Assembly (NCBI GenBank): GCA_021203545.1
Contig: JAJQAZ010000146.1
Coordinates: 1-64,000 of the forward strand
Direction of reading: 5' to 3'
DNA from: Tannerellaceae bacterium
GTDB lineage: Bacteria; Bacteroidota; Bacteroidia; Bacteroidales; Tannerellaceae
Length of the DNA: 64,000 nucleotides
The position numbers and the translations under genes were made by a program. This document shows positions 54,401-62,422 of this stretch, piece after piece. Positions within the stretch are counted from its first letter, which is position 1, and every line of letters starts with the position of its first letter. Below the pieces are notes generated by a model, which made no database searches, was not told the DNA's origin, and saw only the letters and a list, made by a program, of their open reading frames with translations.

Positions 54401-54673
54401 TTCCTTGTACCCCACATAGCTTATCACAAGGATAGCGTCTCCAGGCACATCCAATTGGAAGTAGCCGTCCAGGTCGGTAATAGTTCCGCCTTGTCCGTCT
54501 TTAATCATGATGGTAGCCCCTATCAGGGATTCACCGTGTTCATCGACTACCTGACCACGAACCTGGATAGTGGGAGATTGTGCCACGGTAGCCATTGCAG
54601 GGGTAGAATACACTGCCATACCGCCTAAGGTACACAGGATAAGCATTACGGAAAAGAATAAATGTTTCCTCAT
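51464..54673 (-). CDS. susC: SusC/RagA TonB-dependent outer-membrane transporter
   Basis: 1,069 residues. Signal peptide (about 1-28, ending MATVAQS), carboxypeptidase-regulatory-like domain (about 36-120, GESLIGATIMIKDGQGGTITDLDG), plug domain (VVVGYGTQKKADLTGAV, DASAAAIYGSRAANGVIIIT) and a long barrel ending with an aromatic residue (CGAHLTF). With SusD it imports oligosaccharides using TonB energy. It is the first gene of the operon susC-susD-SGBP-GH43. Direct repeats and a 29-base palindrome lie in its upstream region. No extended N-terminal signalling domain is present, so control is by the HTCS rather than an anti-sigma factor. Confidence 0.96.
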   Translation of the reverse strand: MRKHLFFSVMLILCTLGGMAVYSTPAMATVAQSPTIQVRGQVVDEHGESLIGATIMIKDGQGGTITDLDGYFQLDVPGDAILVISYVGYKEREVAVRNRAIIETIQLESNTQLLDQVVVVGYGTQKKADLTGAVAIVDAEALKQASNSNISTMLEGKVPGVQVTSDGQPGADPTVRIRGVGSFGSTAPLYVIDGVPMGTTIRDFSSNDIETIQVLKDASAAAIYGSRAANGVIIITTKRGQKDQPLKVDYTGYFGVDNIPSNVYNVMNADQYSQYLGQAAANSNTPLPSGYILDSETGKYHFQDDTNTNWFEEVFKTGIRQNHNVNLSGGGANNAYNIALDYFNQKGTLEGAGPNYERFTARVNNTMETKFIKFQTSFVYSHSNQDNMGLSNASEYVQGLYGDVTNVLRGTLLMQPTIKAYDSSTWVLDNLVGIANNFNYDAYGYGVYYDTVHGDISASNPLLVNNLMERNTRVDRFVGTGSADVDLFKMVGFESKDHKLNYKVNLSYSKTHAKDHTWIPAWVQSNRVYLSKSNERLTKASRDYTDALIENIVTYDGTIGKHHINVVAGQTYQEETTDLLTGWGLNFTEPYFLQLQNAADTYSESYEYKHSILSYIGRINYNYNDRYLISATVRRDGSSRLTRSIRWGTFPSISAGWRFDRENFFPFDTNTVNMFKVRGSYGVLGNENIGEYMYQAVMSRNNMTYSFNGNIVTGSAISTFVDNNLAWEKKKTYNVGIDLALFRNRLEFTAEWYKNTSQDLLYDVPVPEQAGVSNTTVVMNAASMNNSGFEFSATYRNRDHAFKYEVSGNLSTLRNRVTSLGFGTDSYITGAYITNVGQEIGQFYGWVYEGIARTQADLDNHATQEGAQVGDLLYKDVSGPDGVPDGKIDAYDQVVLGSGMPKINFGLSARFEYKRFDLSIATFGALNYHVSDDIYNSLNSAYGWGNKDVCMLDANRWSEDGSTYLSNVPRTYVTNSASLGWNDLFSSRKIQNAAYWKIANIELGYNFPDKWFGNYVTNVRFYVSAQNLHTFTGYHGYNVDYAGGTFTPGYNFCSYPTARTFMCGAHLTF

Positions 54674-54767
54674 CTTATAAAAGTATTAAAGTTGGTAATT
54701 TAATAGATTAAATTTGTTATTAACTGTATTACAATGCCGGATTGACATACGCCCCCGGGCTTCATTA

Positions 54768-54820
54768 GGTTTTTACTTTTTGATTTTTGATTGTCCATAC
54801 TAATCTGGTTTTTACTTTTT
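54768..54820 (-). promoter_or_regulatory. Direct repeats upstream of susC
   Basis: GGTTTTTACTTTTT occurs twice, start to start 39 bases apart, about 95-145 bases before the susC ATG. AraC-type HTCS output domains bind direct repeats, so this is a candidate activator site. Confidence 0.45.
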
Positions 54821-54911
54821 CTCATATCGTATTAATTTAATTATTAAACATATATATGTAATACACCTGAATTTATTCTGAAGAGAATTTGTTTTCGCAT
54901 TTTTCAGGAAA

Positions 54912-54940
54912 GCAGATAAAGGAAAATTTCCTTTATCTGC
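54912..54940. promoter_or_regulatory. 29-base perfect palindrome upstream of susC
   Basis: GCAGATAAAGGAAA, one central A, TTTCCTTTATCTGC. It lacks a T run on the susC-proximal side. It could be an operator or a message-stabilising hairpin. Confidence 0.5.
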
Positions 54941-55002
54941 GCTGTTCCTTTTTGCTAACCTAAAAGAATCATGAAATCAACTCAATTTTTTGTTTAGTGA
55001 CT

Positions 55003-55035
55003 TTTCATTGTAGTGCTTGGCACTACAATGAAAAA
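55003..55035 (-). terminator. Terminator of the GH51-GH43 operon
   Basis: CATTGTAGTGCC pairs with its inverse GGCACTACAATG around a small loop, with T-rich sequence after the stem on the minus strand. Confidence 0.75.
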
Positions 55036-55073
55036 AGGGGTACCCCTTTTGCCTGTATACTAATTACCTAAAT

Positions 55074-56579
55074 TTATTTCACTCGTTTCCCCCAAACAGA
55101 GAAACCATGTTGTTCCAGGCCGGTAAACAGAACCGTTTTCTTTTCATTTTCCCAATCCTGTCCCATGTGTGGTATCAGTCCGGTGATTTTTTCATCTCCG
55201 ATTATTAACGTTAACCCTTTTTTCGGATCGTATGACCAGGTTCCGGTTTGTTCGCCTGTTACTTTTCCGTTTTTATGGAATGTATAGCGGGTAGATACAT
55301 CTATTTCTTCACTTTTCAATTCGCCTTCACCCCACAGGATTTGTCCGGCCCATAGTTCGCGTTCATATTTACTATCCCGGATCAGAATAATCTCCCAATC
55401 ACCGACAAAATCGGCAGCGATCAGATCCTGTTGCGGAATTCCGGCATAGCGTTCGGGAGAAACTACCGGCCAGCCATCCGCTGTCCAGAAAATTTCCCGT
55501 ACGTGTAGAACCATCAGCTGATTATCCGGACATAAACGTCCCTGATGCATCATAAAATAACGGTCGCCATCTTTCACTACCCCGCAGTGGCCTGTTCCGG
55601 CCCATCCCGGATGATTTTCAAACCGGTAAGGATGTGTTAATACGGGATAGTTATTGGTCTCCTCGCTCATATCAGCGCCAAAAATATCATAAAACGGCCC
55701 TTCTGCCTTGTCAGACCGGGCAACCCGCACATTATACGTAGTCATCAACGGATCATAGGAAACAAAAAGGAAATATTTACCCAAAGCCGGATTATATACA
55801 ATCCCCGGAGCTTCGATGTTATCTTTTTTCCGGTTGGCACGTCCGGCAACCAGATGCCCCTGATCTCCCGGATTCATTGCCAATCCTGTTTCAGGATCCA
55901 GTTGTAAACAATATAAACCGCCAAAATAAGAACCGTAATGCATCCAGTGCTCTCCTTCCGGAGTTATCACTACACTGGGATCAATAGCATTCATACGGGA
56001 GGTAGAATCTGTCTTTACCACACATCCTTTTAGTTCCCAGGGGCCTTCCGGCGAATCCGATTCGGCCAGTCCCAGATAAGAAATAGACTGTGCAAAAGCA
56101 GAAACACAATAATACAAACGATATTTATCTTTATATTGTACAGGGAAAGGTGCCCAGATATTGGTTGCGCCTTTACCGCCTGCATTGCTTCGTACATGCT
56201 GAATGGCCTCTTCGGGTATTTCAGGAAATGCCCAACCGACAAACTCCCAGTTGACAAGATCTTTGGATTTACGTACCTGAATATTACCTACCGGTATATC
56301 CAATTCCTCTGCTGCATTTCCTCCACGCTGATGATAAATCGCATCTGTTGAATACATATAAAAGGTATCACCTACCTTAAAACAGGCCGGGTCATGTACG
56401 TTATAGGTACCCCACGATTTATAATTTTCCATTCCGGAAACAGAACGGTAATCATCTACCCAGGGATTAGGAGAATACTCCGGTGTTAGGGGACTGCGTT
56501 CCATGCTACAGGAAGAAACAGATGTGAGAAGAATGGTAGCCACCAGGTGGGTGGCTACCTTGAAAATTGCATTACTCAT
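55074..56579 (-). CDS. GH43 arabinan endo-1,5-alpha-L-arabinosidase-like lipoprotein
   Basis: 501 residues. Lipoprotein Cys at 24 (SVSSCSM). Catalytic Asp 63 in YNVHDPACF, Asp in MNAIDPSVVI, Glu in NIEAPGIVYNP. The C-terminal beta domain (about 395-501, DFVGDWEIILIRDSK, WSYDPKKGLTL) matches the other GH43 of the locus, but this one has no Ig-like N-terminal domain. The two GH43 proteins are related and probably differ in chain-length preference or location. It is in an operon with GH51, 32 bases downstream of it. Confidence 0.9.
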   Translation of the reverse strand: MSNAIFKVATHLVATILLTSVSSCSMERSPLTPEYSPNPWVDDYRSVSGMENYKSWGTYNVHDPACFKVGDTFYMYSTDAIYHQRGGNAAEELDIPVGNIQVRKSKDLVNWEFVGWAFPEIPEEAIQHVRSNAGGKGATNIWAPFPVQYKDKYRLYYCVSAFAQSISYLGLAESDSPEGPWELKGCVVKTDSTSRMNAIDPSVVITPEGEHWMHYGSYFGGLYCLQLDPETGLAMNPGDQGHLVAGRANRKKDNIEAPGIVYNPALGKYFLFVSYDPLMTTYNVRVARSDKAEGPFYDIFGADMSEETNNYPVLTHPYRFENHPGWAGTGHCGVVKDGDRYFMMHQGRLCPDNQLMVLHVREIFWTADGWPVVSPERYAGIPQQDLIAADFVGDWEIILIRDSKYERELWAGQILWGEGELKSEEIDVSTRYTFHKNGKVTGEQTGTWSYDPKKGLTLIIGDEKITGLIPHMGQDWENEKKTVLFTGLEQHGFSVWGKRVK

Positions 56580-56611
56580 AAATTGTTCGCCTTAGAAAAT
56601 ATAGTAGTGGT

Positions 56612-58201
56612 TTATTGTATCTTTATTGTTACCAGAGAACCGGCAGGAACTTTCAGCGAAAGATCACCGTTTTTGTACTTTGCACCTTTGAAATCAGCTA
56701 ACTGAACATTGGCTGGTTTCTCAAACGTATTGTGTTCACGCAGATTTTTAGCTGTAAGTATCTGGCCGCTTTTTACTGAACCCGAAGCCATGCCACGCAG
56801 GCTGCAATTGATATCTATGTCATTTGCAGGATCAACATTTACAAAAGTAACATGTACAGCTCCTGATTTATCTTTTGAAGCAGTCGCACTGATCGCCTGC
56901 AATTCACCGGCTTTTCTAACTTTGTCGCTGATTCTTACTATCGCGTCATCTCCTCTGCTATAAAGTGGAGAGGTTACTTCAAGTGGTAACATTACCGCAT
57001 CCTGATGTACTTTATACATATCGAATACATGATAAGTAGGGGTCAGGATCATTTTATCTCCATCGGTTAGGATAATAGCCTGCAACACATTTACCATCTG
57101 GGCTATGTTGGCTATTTTCACCCGGTCGCAATGTTTGTGGAAAATATTGAGTGTCAGACCCGCGATCAGGGCATCACGCATGGTATTCTGCTGGAAAAGA
57201 AATCCCGGATTTGTGCCTGGTTCCACATTATACCATACTCCCCACTCGTCGACAACAATCGAAATTCTCTTTTCCGGATCATAGACATCCATGATGTTTC
57301 CGTGATGCGTGATCAGATCGTCCATATAAATTGTTCTGACCAGACTATTCATATAATCATTGTCATCAAAAACAAGGGCACTGCCTTTATCCATCCAACC
57401 GTTTGTATGTATGTAATAGTGCAAAGACAGGCCATTCATCATCCGGTTAGGTATATTTTTCATTAAAGTTTCGGTCCATTCATAATCATCAACATTGGCA
57501 CCACCGGCAATACGGTATAGTTTATTAGTACCATAGTCACGGCAGTAAGTAGAATACCGGCGATAGTGTTCCGCATAAGCTGCCGGAGTCATATTACCTC
57601 CGCAACCCCAGTTTTCATTTCCTACGCCCCACAACTTCACATTCCAGGCTTTATCACGTCCGTTTTCACGGCGCAGGTTGGCCATCGGGCTTTCTCCATC
57701 AAAGTTGATATACTCAACCCATTTGGCCATCTCTTCTACGGAGCCGCTACCTACATTGCCACAAACATAAGGCTCTGTTCCGAGTACTTCGCAAAGATCA
57801 AGGAATTCGTGTGTTCCAAAACTATTATCTTCAGTTACCCCGCCCCAGTGGGTGTTTACCATTTTAGGACGCTGGTTCCGGTTACCGATACCGTCCATCC
57901 AATGGTATTCATCGGCAAAGCAACCACCCGGCCAACGCAGGTTAGGTATCTGAATATGTTTTAATGCCTGGATTACATCGTTACGGACTCCATTCGTATT
58001 AGGTATAGGCGAATCTTCCCCCACCCAAAGACCACCATAAATACCATAACCTAAATGTTCGGCAAAATGTCCATATATATGACGGCAGATCGTGTCTTTT
58101 CCCAAATCAACATTTACTACAACATCCGCTTTTTGAGCCTTCATTGGAAACAGGATACAAAGAAGAAGGAAACAAATTACCAGATTCTTTTGCGTTTTCA
58201 T
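56612..58201 (-). CDS. GH51 alpha-L-arabinofuranosidase
   Basis: 529 residues with a signal peptide (ending FPMKAQ). The family signatures are [20 protein letters not shown], the acid/base Glu 196 in [12 protein letters not shown] and the nucleophile Glu 319 in [10 protein letters not shown]. It removes alpha-L-arabinofuranose from arabinan side chains or oligosaccharides in the periplasm. It is the first gene of the GH51-GH43 unit, with a clear promoter at 58245-58252 and a candidate operator behind it. Confidence 0.93.
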   Translation of the reverse strand: MKTQKNLVICFLLLCILFPMKAQKADVVVNVDLGKDTICRHIYGHFAEHLGYGIYGGLWVGEDSPIPNTNGVRNDVIQALKHIQIPNLRWPGGCFADEYHWMDGIGNRNQRPKMVNTHWGGVTEDNSFGTHEFLDLCEVLGTEPYVCGNVGSGSVEEMAKWVEYINFDGESPMANLRRENGRDKAWNVKLWGVGNENWGCGGNMTPAAYAEHYRRYSTYCRDYGTNKLYRIAGGANVDDYEWTETLMKNIPNRMMNGLSLHYYIHTNGWMDKGSALVFDDNDYMNSLVRTIYMDDLITHHGNIMDVYDPEKRISIVVDEWGVWYNVEPGTNPGFLFQQNTMRDALIAGLTLNIFHKHCDRVKIANIAQMVNVLQAIILTDGDKMILTPTYHVFDMYKVHQDAVMLPLEVTSPLYSRGDDAIVRISDKVRKAGELQAISATASKDKSGAVHVTFVNVDPANDIDINCSLRGMASGSVKSGQILTAKNLREHNTFEKPANVQLADFKGAKYKNGDLSLKVPAGSLVTIKIQ

Positions 58202-58244
58202 GTTATTACTTAAATTTTAAATATTAGACTGTCATTTACGAAAG

Positions 58245-58303
58245 CAAATATAGAAGGAAGAAATAAACAAGAGGTGGACAAAAGTTTTTTTCAGGTGGAC
58301 AAA
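58245..58303 (-). promoter_or_regulatory. Promoter and direct-repeat operator of the GH51 gene
   Basis: TATATTTG on the minus strand (58252-58245) is a -7 box 44 bases before the ATG. AGGTGGACAAA occurs twice at 58272-58282 and 58293-58303, start to start 21 bases (two helical turns), directly overlapping the -33 region. This looks like an activator site, possibly for the HTCS. Confidence 0.6.
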
Positions 58304-58462
58304 TTTCCACACGCCTTATAAACCAATATAATCAATTAATTATCAATAGACTAAACACAAATCAAATATTAGTTTTTTATCCTCTCCGGGGAGCTTTGAA
58401 AATCATTACAAAGGTGTTTTATGATCTACATCTAAACATTCAACCCTGAATATGAGATTTTT

Positions 58463-58553
58463 TTCGTTCTATAATTATGAAACGAACCGGAAACAATTAT
58501 AGAACCGAACCGATTATAATTATAGTGGATTCGTTCCATAATTATAGAACGAA
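58463..58553. repeat. Paired 24-bp A/T palindrome element (copy 2)
   Basis: TTCGTTCTATAATTATGAAACGAA (58463-58486) written in two parts as TTCGTTCTATAA and TTATGAAACGAA, and the second palindrome at 58530-58553, 67 bases apart. The spacing and the middle ATTATAATTATA match the copy at 13956-14047. Confidence 0.8.
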
Positions 58554-58664
58554 TTAGTTTTTGCAAAAAGCATTAGGAATCCAGTCCTTCTTTTTTCTTG
58601 TTTTTCCAGGTCGGATATTAGTTTATAAATTGGGATGGGGTGTTAGGTGAATTTGTCTATAATT

Positions 58665-59316
58665 TTAATTCGTTTTTTCTTTTTCTATGTAGTTTATTAG
58701 TTTAGTAAACAGGAGGCAAAAGTGTTCATTTTTTATGGATAGAAGGTGCTGGTGAGCTTCGGTGATTAGTGTTTTGAATGCTGTTTCGTCTTCTTTTAAT
58801 AAGAAGGCTATGGTTGTTATGTTTAATATATTTTCTAAGGTGGGTGGTAATAAAATGGTCCGGTTTGAAATGGTGGGTTTTATGTATTTATATAGTAGTT
58901 CGATATTACTATATTGTTGCCAAAAGGGTTCTACGATAGTATCCAGGTAGGTTATGCATTGCCGGAATTTTATGTTTGCGTCTTTTTCATTGTATATGAA
59001 ATCCCATTTATTGTTGTTATCAAATGGTAGTGATAGTAAGGTGGATATTTTTTTTTAAGTCTCCTGATAAGATACTCTCTTCGGTGATACCGGCTCCTTT
59101 TTTTATTATTTTTTCGCAGGGCTGGTATCCTATAGCTGCTATCAAATCTAAACGGATGCCTGAACTATATTTGAAGAAAAAGGTCCAGATTGTGTAGGAG
59201 TAGTTGTTTTTTACTATTCTATACATTCCTTTTGTTTTCGTGTGTTTGAAGCCTTTTTGTTTTAAGTGGGCTCCTACTGTGTTTAGGAATAGGGATTGTA
59301 TTTCTGCTATTTTCAT
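58665..59316 (-). pseudogene. DUF4304-like protein gene, frameshifted
   Basis: The first frame from ATG 59316 (MKIAEIQSLFLNTVGAHLKQ, 98 residues) resembles DUF4304-type proteins (KGFKHTKTKGMYRIVKNNYS). It ends soon after a run of nine A (plus strand 59048-59056). With eight A it continues as DLKKISTLLSLPFDNNNKWD for a further ~120 residues to a TAA at 58667-58665, about 216 in all. Codon use is very A/T-rich compared with the flanking glycosidase genes, suggesting it came from elsewhere. No role in arabinan use is evident. Confidence 0.75.
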
Positions 59317-59509
59317 TTTTGTTTTTAATCTAATAGGTTAAATTTTTGTGAAGGTATTAATTTTATTCGAAAATGTGTAATATGTTGGTGCTGAAACGTC
59401 TTCCGCATTTTGGACAGGATAGGATTTTGCCGGGGAGTACAATCCCCCCCCCGGTCCATCAATCCAGCAAATCCGGGAAATCCGGACATTCCCGGAGATA
59501 TCTGTTTGA

Positions 59510-61870
59510 TTATTTGACCAATCTTACTTCATAGAAACGTGGGATAGAACGTTTTTCGGGGGCAGCAAATTTTAATTCGAATGTGGATTTGTTTATCGCT
59601 GCTTCCGGCAGTTCATATTCTACCGTATAAAAACCTTCACCCGGGCGCCGGTCTACTTTATAAGTTTCTATGTCTTCGTTGTTTACCGATAAGGTGAAGA
59701 TACCGGTTTCATCTTCTCCGTAGAAAGTAAGTAATAACTTTACTACTTCTTTAGCCGGATTTTTCATTTCATAACTGAACCAACCACACGCACTACGCCA
59801 ATGACGGTTATTTGCCGTACCGGTTTGGGTATTTTCGCCTTTATAGAAGTGATCGGATTCCGGTTGTTGTTCGCCCGGATAAATCAAATCGACTGTGCGG
59901 GTGTCTAATAATGCCTTTTCCTTTTCTGCTTCTGCAAAGTTTTTTTGTAATTCCTGCAGTTTCTCCGGAGTTGTGTAAGGGAAGTAGATCACATACCGGG
60001 AATCGTGCAGATCGAAGAAAGGCTCCAGACGTATATTTTTATACTGTTCCGGCTCTACGATTCCGGAGAGTGTATATACCAACGATTCACCCTCCACAGG
60101 TTGTATACCTTGCAGTATTTGTTCTTCATTTTCTGCTACGATCATCGGCATTTCCTGCAACGGTAATTTTGTACCCATCGCAATGTGCCCGCCACGGCTA
60201 TCATCGGCATATAATCCGGGCATTTCATCGCCGGATGTTTTTGCAGCCAGTACATATGGGCCGTCCATGATCGCAATATAATCGGATTGATCAGGTAAAC
60301 GATGAACCGTCAGGTGACGGGGTAACGTAAGTTCTATCCGGTCTCCTTGTTCCCATTCACGGGTCAGCGTGATATAACTACCCGGTTGTTCTTTTATTTC
60401 TACAGACTGACCGTTTACTGTAAGTTTTGCTTCTCCCTGTTTTACCCATTCCGGATAACGAAGTTTTAGGGTCAGTTCTTTGGCTCTATCAGGGTTTATA
60501 GTGATTATAACACTTTCTCCTGCCGGAAAATCGGTATCTATTTCTACTGTGGTTGCTTTTTCTTTCCAGGCGAGTTGCGACGGGATATAAAGATTTACAT
60601 ACAGGTCATCCCCGGAATGCCCATAGATCAATTCTCCATAGCGGGCATGATTTTCCAATCCTGTTCCTACACAACACCAGAATCCTTCATGTTGTTGGGA
60701 ATATACCCGGTAATGCCCCGGACGCATGGGGGTAAAGTAAACAAAACCACCTTTCTCCGGATGTTGGGAAGAAAGAATATGGTTATACATGGCCTGTTCG
60801 TAATAACCGATATATTTTTCCTGTGGGTCTGTCAGGAAAAGCAGGGTACTTAAGCGCAACATGTTGTAGGTGTTGCAGGATTCCGGTCCCTGTTCTTCCG
60901 TGATCATGGAGGTAAAATCGTCCGACGGGTGAAAATGCTCCCTTACACTGTTTCCACCGATCACTACGGTACGGCTATCCACTACATTATCCCAGAAATA
61001 ACGGGTTGCCCGGTCCCAATCCGCATTCCCTTCGGCATCCGCAATGTATTTGTAACCGATTACTTTGGGAATCTGTGTATTGGCATGCAATCCGGTCAGT
61101 TTATCTTCTCCTTTCAACAGAGGGTCCAGAATCAGATGGTGAGAAAAACGGCGGGCCAGTTCCAGGTATTTCTGTTTTCCGGTGATGTTGTATACATCGG
61201 CAAACAATTCATTTAAACCTCCATGCTCACTCCGTAACATATCCTGCATTTGTTGGTCTGACAGGCCTGATGTTATACCAATCATCCAGTCTGTCAGTTT
61301 TACCAGCATTTGTTTAGCCTCTTCGCTGCCGGTATATATATAAGCATCCCGGAGGCCGTGATATATTTTATCAATATTATAAAGAGGTACCCAGCCTCCG
61401 TTCAGGTCAAAGTCTCCGGCCCGGATATCTCCCCGGGCCACTTCCGCCCATATTTTCTTTCCGTTTGGTACGCCACTCAAATATCCGTCGCCCGATGCAT
61501 CCTGTGCCCGTTTGAATTCGCTCAACACATAATCGAACCGTGCTTTTACTTCCGGATCGCCGGTAGCTGCAACCATTTGGGAAAGAGCCGACAGGTAATG
61601 ACCTCCGATATGGCCATCCAGACCGGTATTCTCCCAGTTGGTATAATTTTCCGCTTTAGGCTGTAATCCGGCTTCTTTCAGATAAGGGGCTAACAGCCGG
61701 TCGGGGTCTAACCCAAGAATATACTGTTTGTCAACTTCCTGTGCATTTTTAAAAGGACTCTCTTTTAAGCGCACATCGGACAGATGAAATAATTCGATCT
61801 GTTTGTCTGTTTGTGCCTGTACACTCACAGTCAGGGAAAACAGGGCAAGGATAGGAATAATGTGTTTCAT
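59510..61870 (-). CDS. GH127 beta-L-arabinofuranosidase
   Basis: 786 residues with a signal peptide (ending VSVQA). The N-terminal (alpha/alpha)6 barrel has LKESPFKNAQEVDKQYILGL, WENTGLDGHIGGHYLSALS and the zinc/catalytic region EEQGPESCNTYNML with two later cysteines in GFWCCVGTGLENHARYGE, the Glu/Cys3 cluster of GH127. The C-terminal part holds beta domains. It removes terminal beta-L-arabinofuranose. It has its own promoter (61906-61913) and follows the SusD-137 aa unit, so it belongs to the same arabinan/arabinoside region. Stop TAA. Confidence 0.9.
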   Translation of the reverse strand: MKHIIPILALFSLTVSVQAQTDKQIELFHLSDVRLKESPFKNAQEVDKQYILGLDPDRLLAPYLKEAGLQPKAENYTNWENTGLDGHIGGHYLSALSQMVAATGDPEVKARFDYVLSEFKRAQDASGDGYLSGVPNGKKIWAEVARGDIRAGDFDLNGGWVPLYNIDKIYHGLRDAYIYTGSEEAKQMLVKLTDWMIGITSGLSDQQMQDMLRSEHGGLNELFADVYNITGKQKYLELARRFSHHLILDPLLKGEDKLTGLHANTQIPKVIGYKYIADAEGNADWDRATRYFWDNVVDSRTVVIGGNSVREHFHPSDDFTSMITEEQGPESCNTYNMLRLSTLLFLTDPQEKYIGYYEQAMYNHILSSQHPEKGGFVYFTPMRPGHYRVYSQQHEGFWCCVGTGLENHARYGELIYGHSGDDLYVNLYIPSQLAWKEKATTVEIDTDFPAGESVIITINPDRAKELTLKLRYPEWVKQGEAKLTVNGQSVEIKEQPGSYITLTREWEQGDRIELTLPRHLTVHRLPDQSDYIAIMDGPYVLAAKTSGDEMPGLYADDSRGGHIAMGTKLPLQEMPMIVAENEEQILQGIQPVEGESLVYTLSGIVEPEQYKNIRLEPFFDLHDSRYVIYFPYTTPEKLQELQKNFAEAEKEKALLDTRTVDLIYPGEQQPESDHFYKGENTQTGTANNRHWRSACGWFSYEMKNPAKEVVKLLLTFYGEDETGIFTLSVNNEDIETYKVDRRPGEGFYTVEYELPEAAINKSTFELKFAAPEKRSIPRFYEVRLVK

Positions 61871-61905
61871 ATAGTGGTATTTTAATTGTAAAGATTACTC
61901 TTATG

Positions 61906-61913
61906 CAAATATA
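61906..61913 (-). promoter_or_regulatory. -7 box of the GH127 gene
   Basis: TATATTTG on the minus strand, 36 bases before the ATG at 61870. Confidence 0.55.
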
Positions 61914-61921
61914 TAAAATAA

Positions 61922-61946
61922 GAGCCGGAAATATTTCATCCGGCTC
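61922..61946 (-). terminator. Terminator after the small secreted protein
   Basis: GAGCCGGA-TGAAATAT-TTCCGGCTC on the minus strand followed by TTATTTTAT. It lies about 48 bases after the stop at 61994 and just upstream of the GH127 promoter. Confidence 0.75.
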
Positions 61947-61993
61947 CAATATTTTAGTTATTCTAACGGATTAGAAATCAATTTGTGATCTCA

Positions 61994-62407
61994 TTATTTA
62001 GTTATACCTAAAACAGCATAGACTGTCTTTCCAACCCCGTCAGCCCCACGAGCTGTTAATTTCCATGTAAGAGACTGAGTAGTACTGGAATCAGACATCC
62101 AGAAATAGATCTGGCTACCGTTTGCCAGGTCATTTCCCCAATACACATTTGATGTCGCTCCTGAATATTCCCATGTATAATCAGTAAATCCATCACCGAC
62201 AGCTCTTAGATAAATATATTTACCTAATCCACCCATTACATTATTCACGGTTATGGCAGTTGTCCAACTATTTTTGTCGAGACTATACTGGATACCTAAC
62301 CCATCTGCATTCACTTCTTCTATAGCAGGATTCTGAACTTCAAGTTGTTGTGCCATCAATGCAAACGGCAATATCAGGAAAATACTTAATAATATTTTCT
62401 TCTTCAT
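61994..62407 (-). CDS. Small secreted protein downstream of SusD
   Basis: 137 residues with a signal peptide (ILLSIFLILPFALMAQ). The mature part is rich in aromatic and Gly/Asn residues (DKNSWTTAITVNNVMGG, SNVYWGNDLANGSQIYFWMS) and predicted beta, like a single carbohydrate-binding or Ig-like domain. It has no lipobox and no recognised family. It starts 16 bases after the SusD stop and is followed by a terminator, so it is the last member of that operon. It may bind glycan in the periplasm, but this is an inference from context only. Confidence 0.7.
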   Translation of the reverse strand: MKKKILLSIFLILPFALMAQQLEVQNPAIEEVNADGLGIQYSLDKNSWTTAITVNNVMGGLGKYIYLRAVGDGFTDYTWEYSGATSNVYWGNDLANGSQIYFWMSDSSTTQSLTWKLTARGADGVGKTVYAVLGITK

Positions 62408-62422
62408 TTCTTTTAGTTTTTA

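Larger units (their letters stand above)
54674..55073. other. Regulatory gap between susC and the upstream GH43 gene
   Basis: It holds the susC promoter region, a 14-base direct repeat GGTTTTTACTTTTT (54768-54781 and 54807-54820), a 29-base perfect palindrome (54912-54940) and the terminator of the upstream GH43 gene (55003-55035). No ORF is supported. Confidence 0.65.

Noticed and set aside
58762..58950. 62-residue plus-strand frame
   Set aside because: It is antisense to the better-supported continuation of the DUF4304-like gene.
59474..59495. Terminator after GH127 (CCGGGAA..TTCCCGG)
   Set aside because: The stem is short and has no T run; too weak to call.
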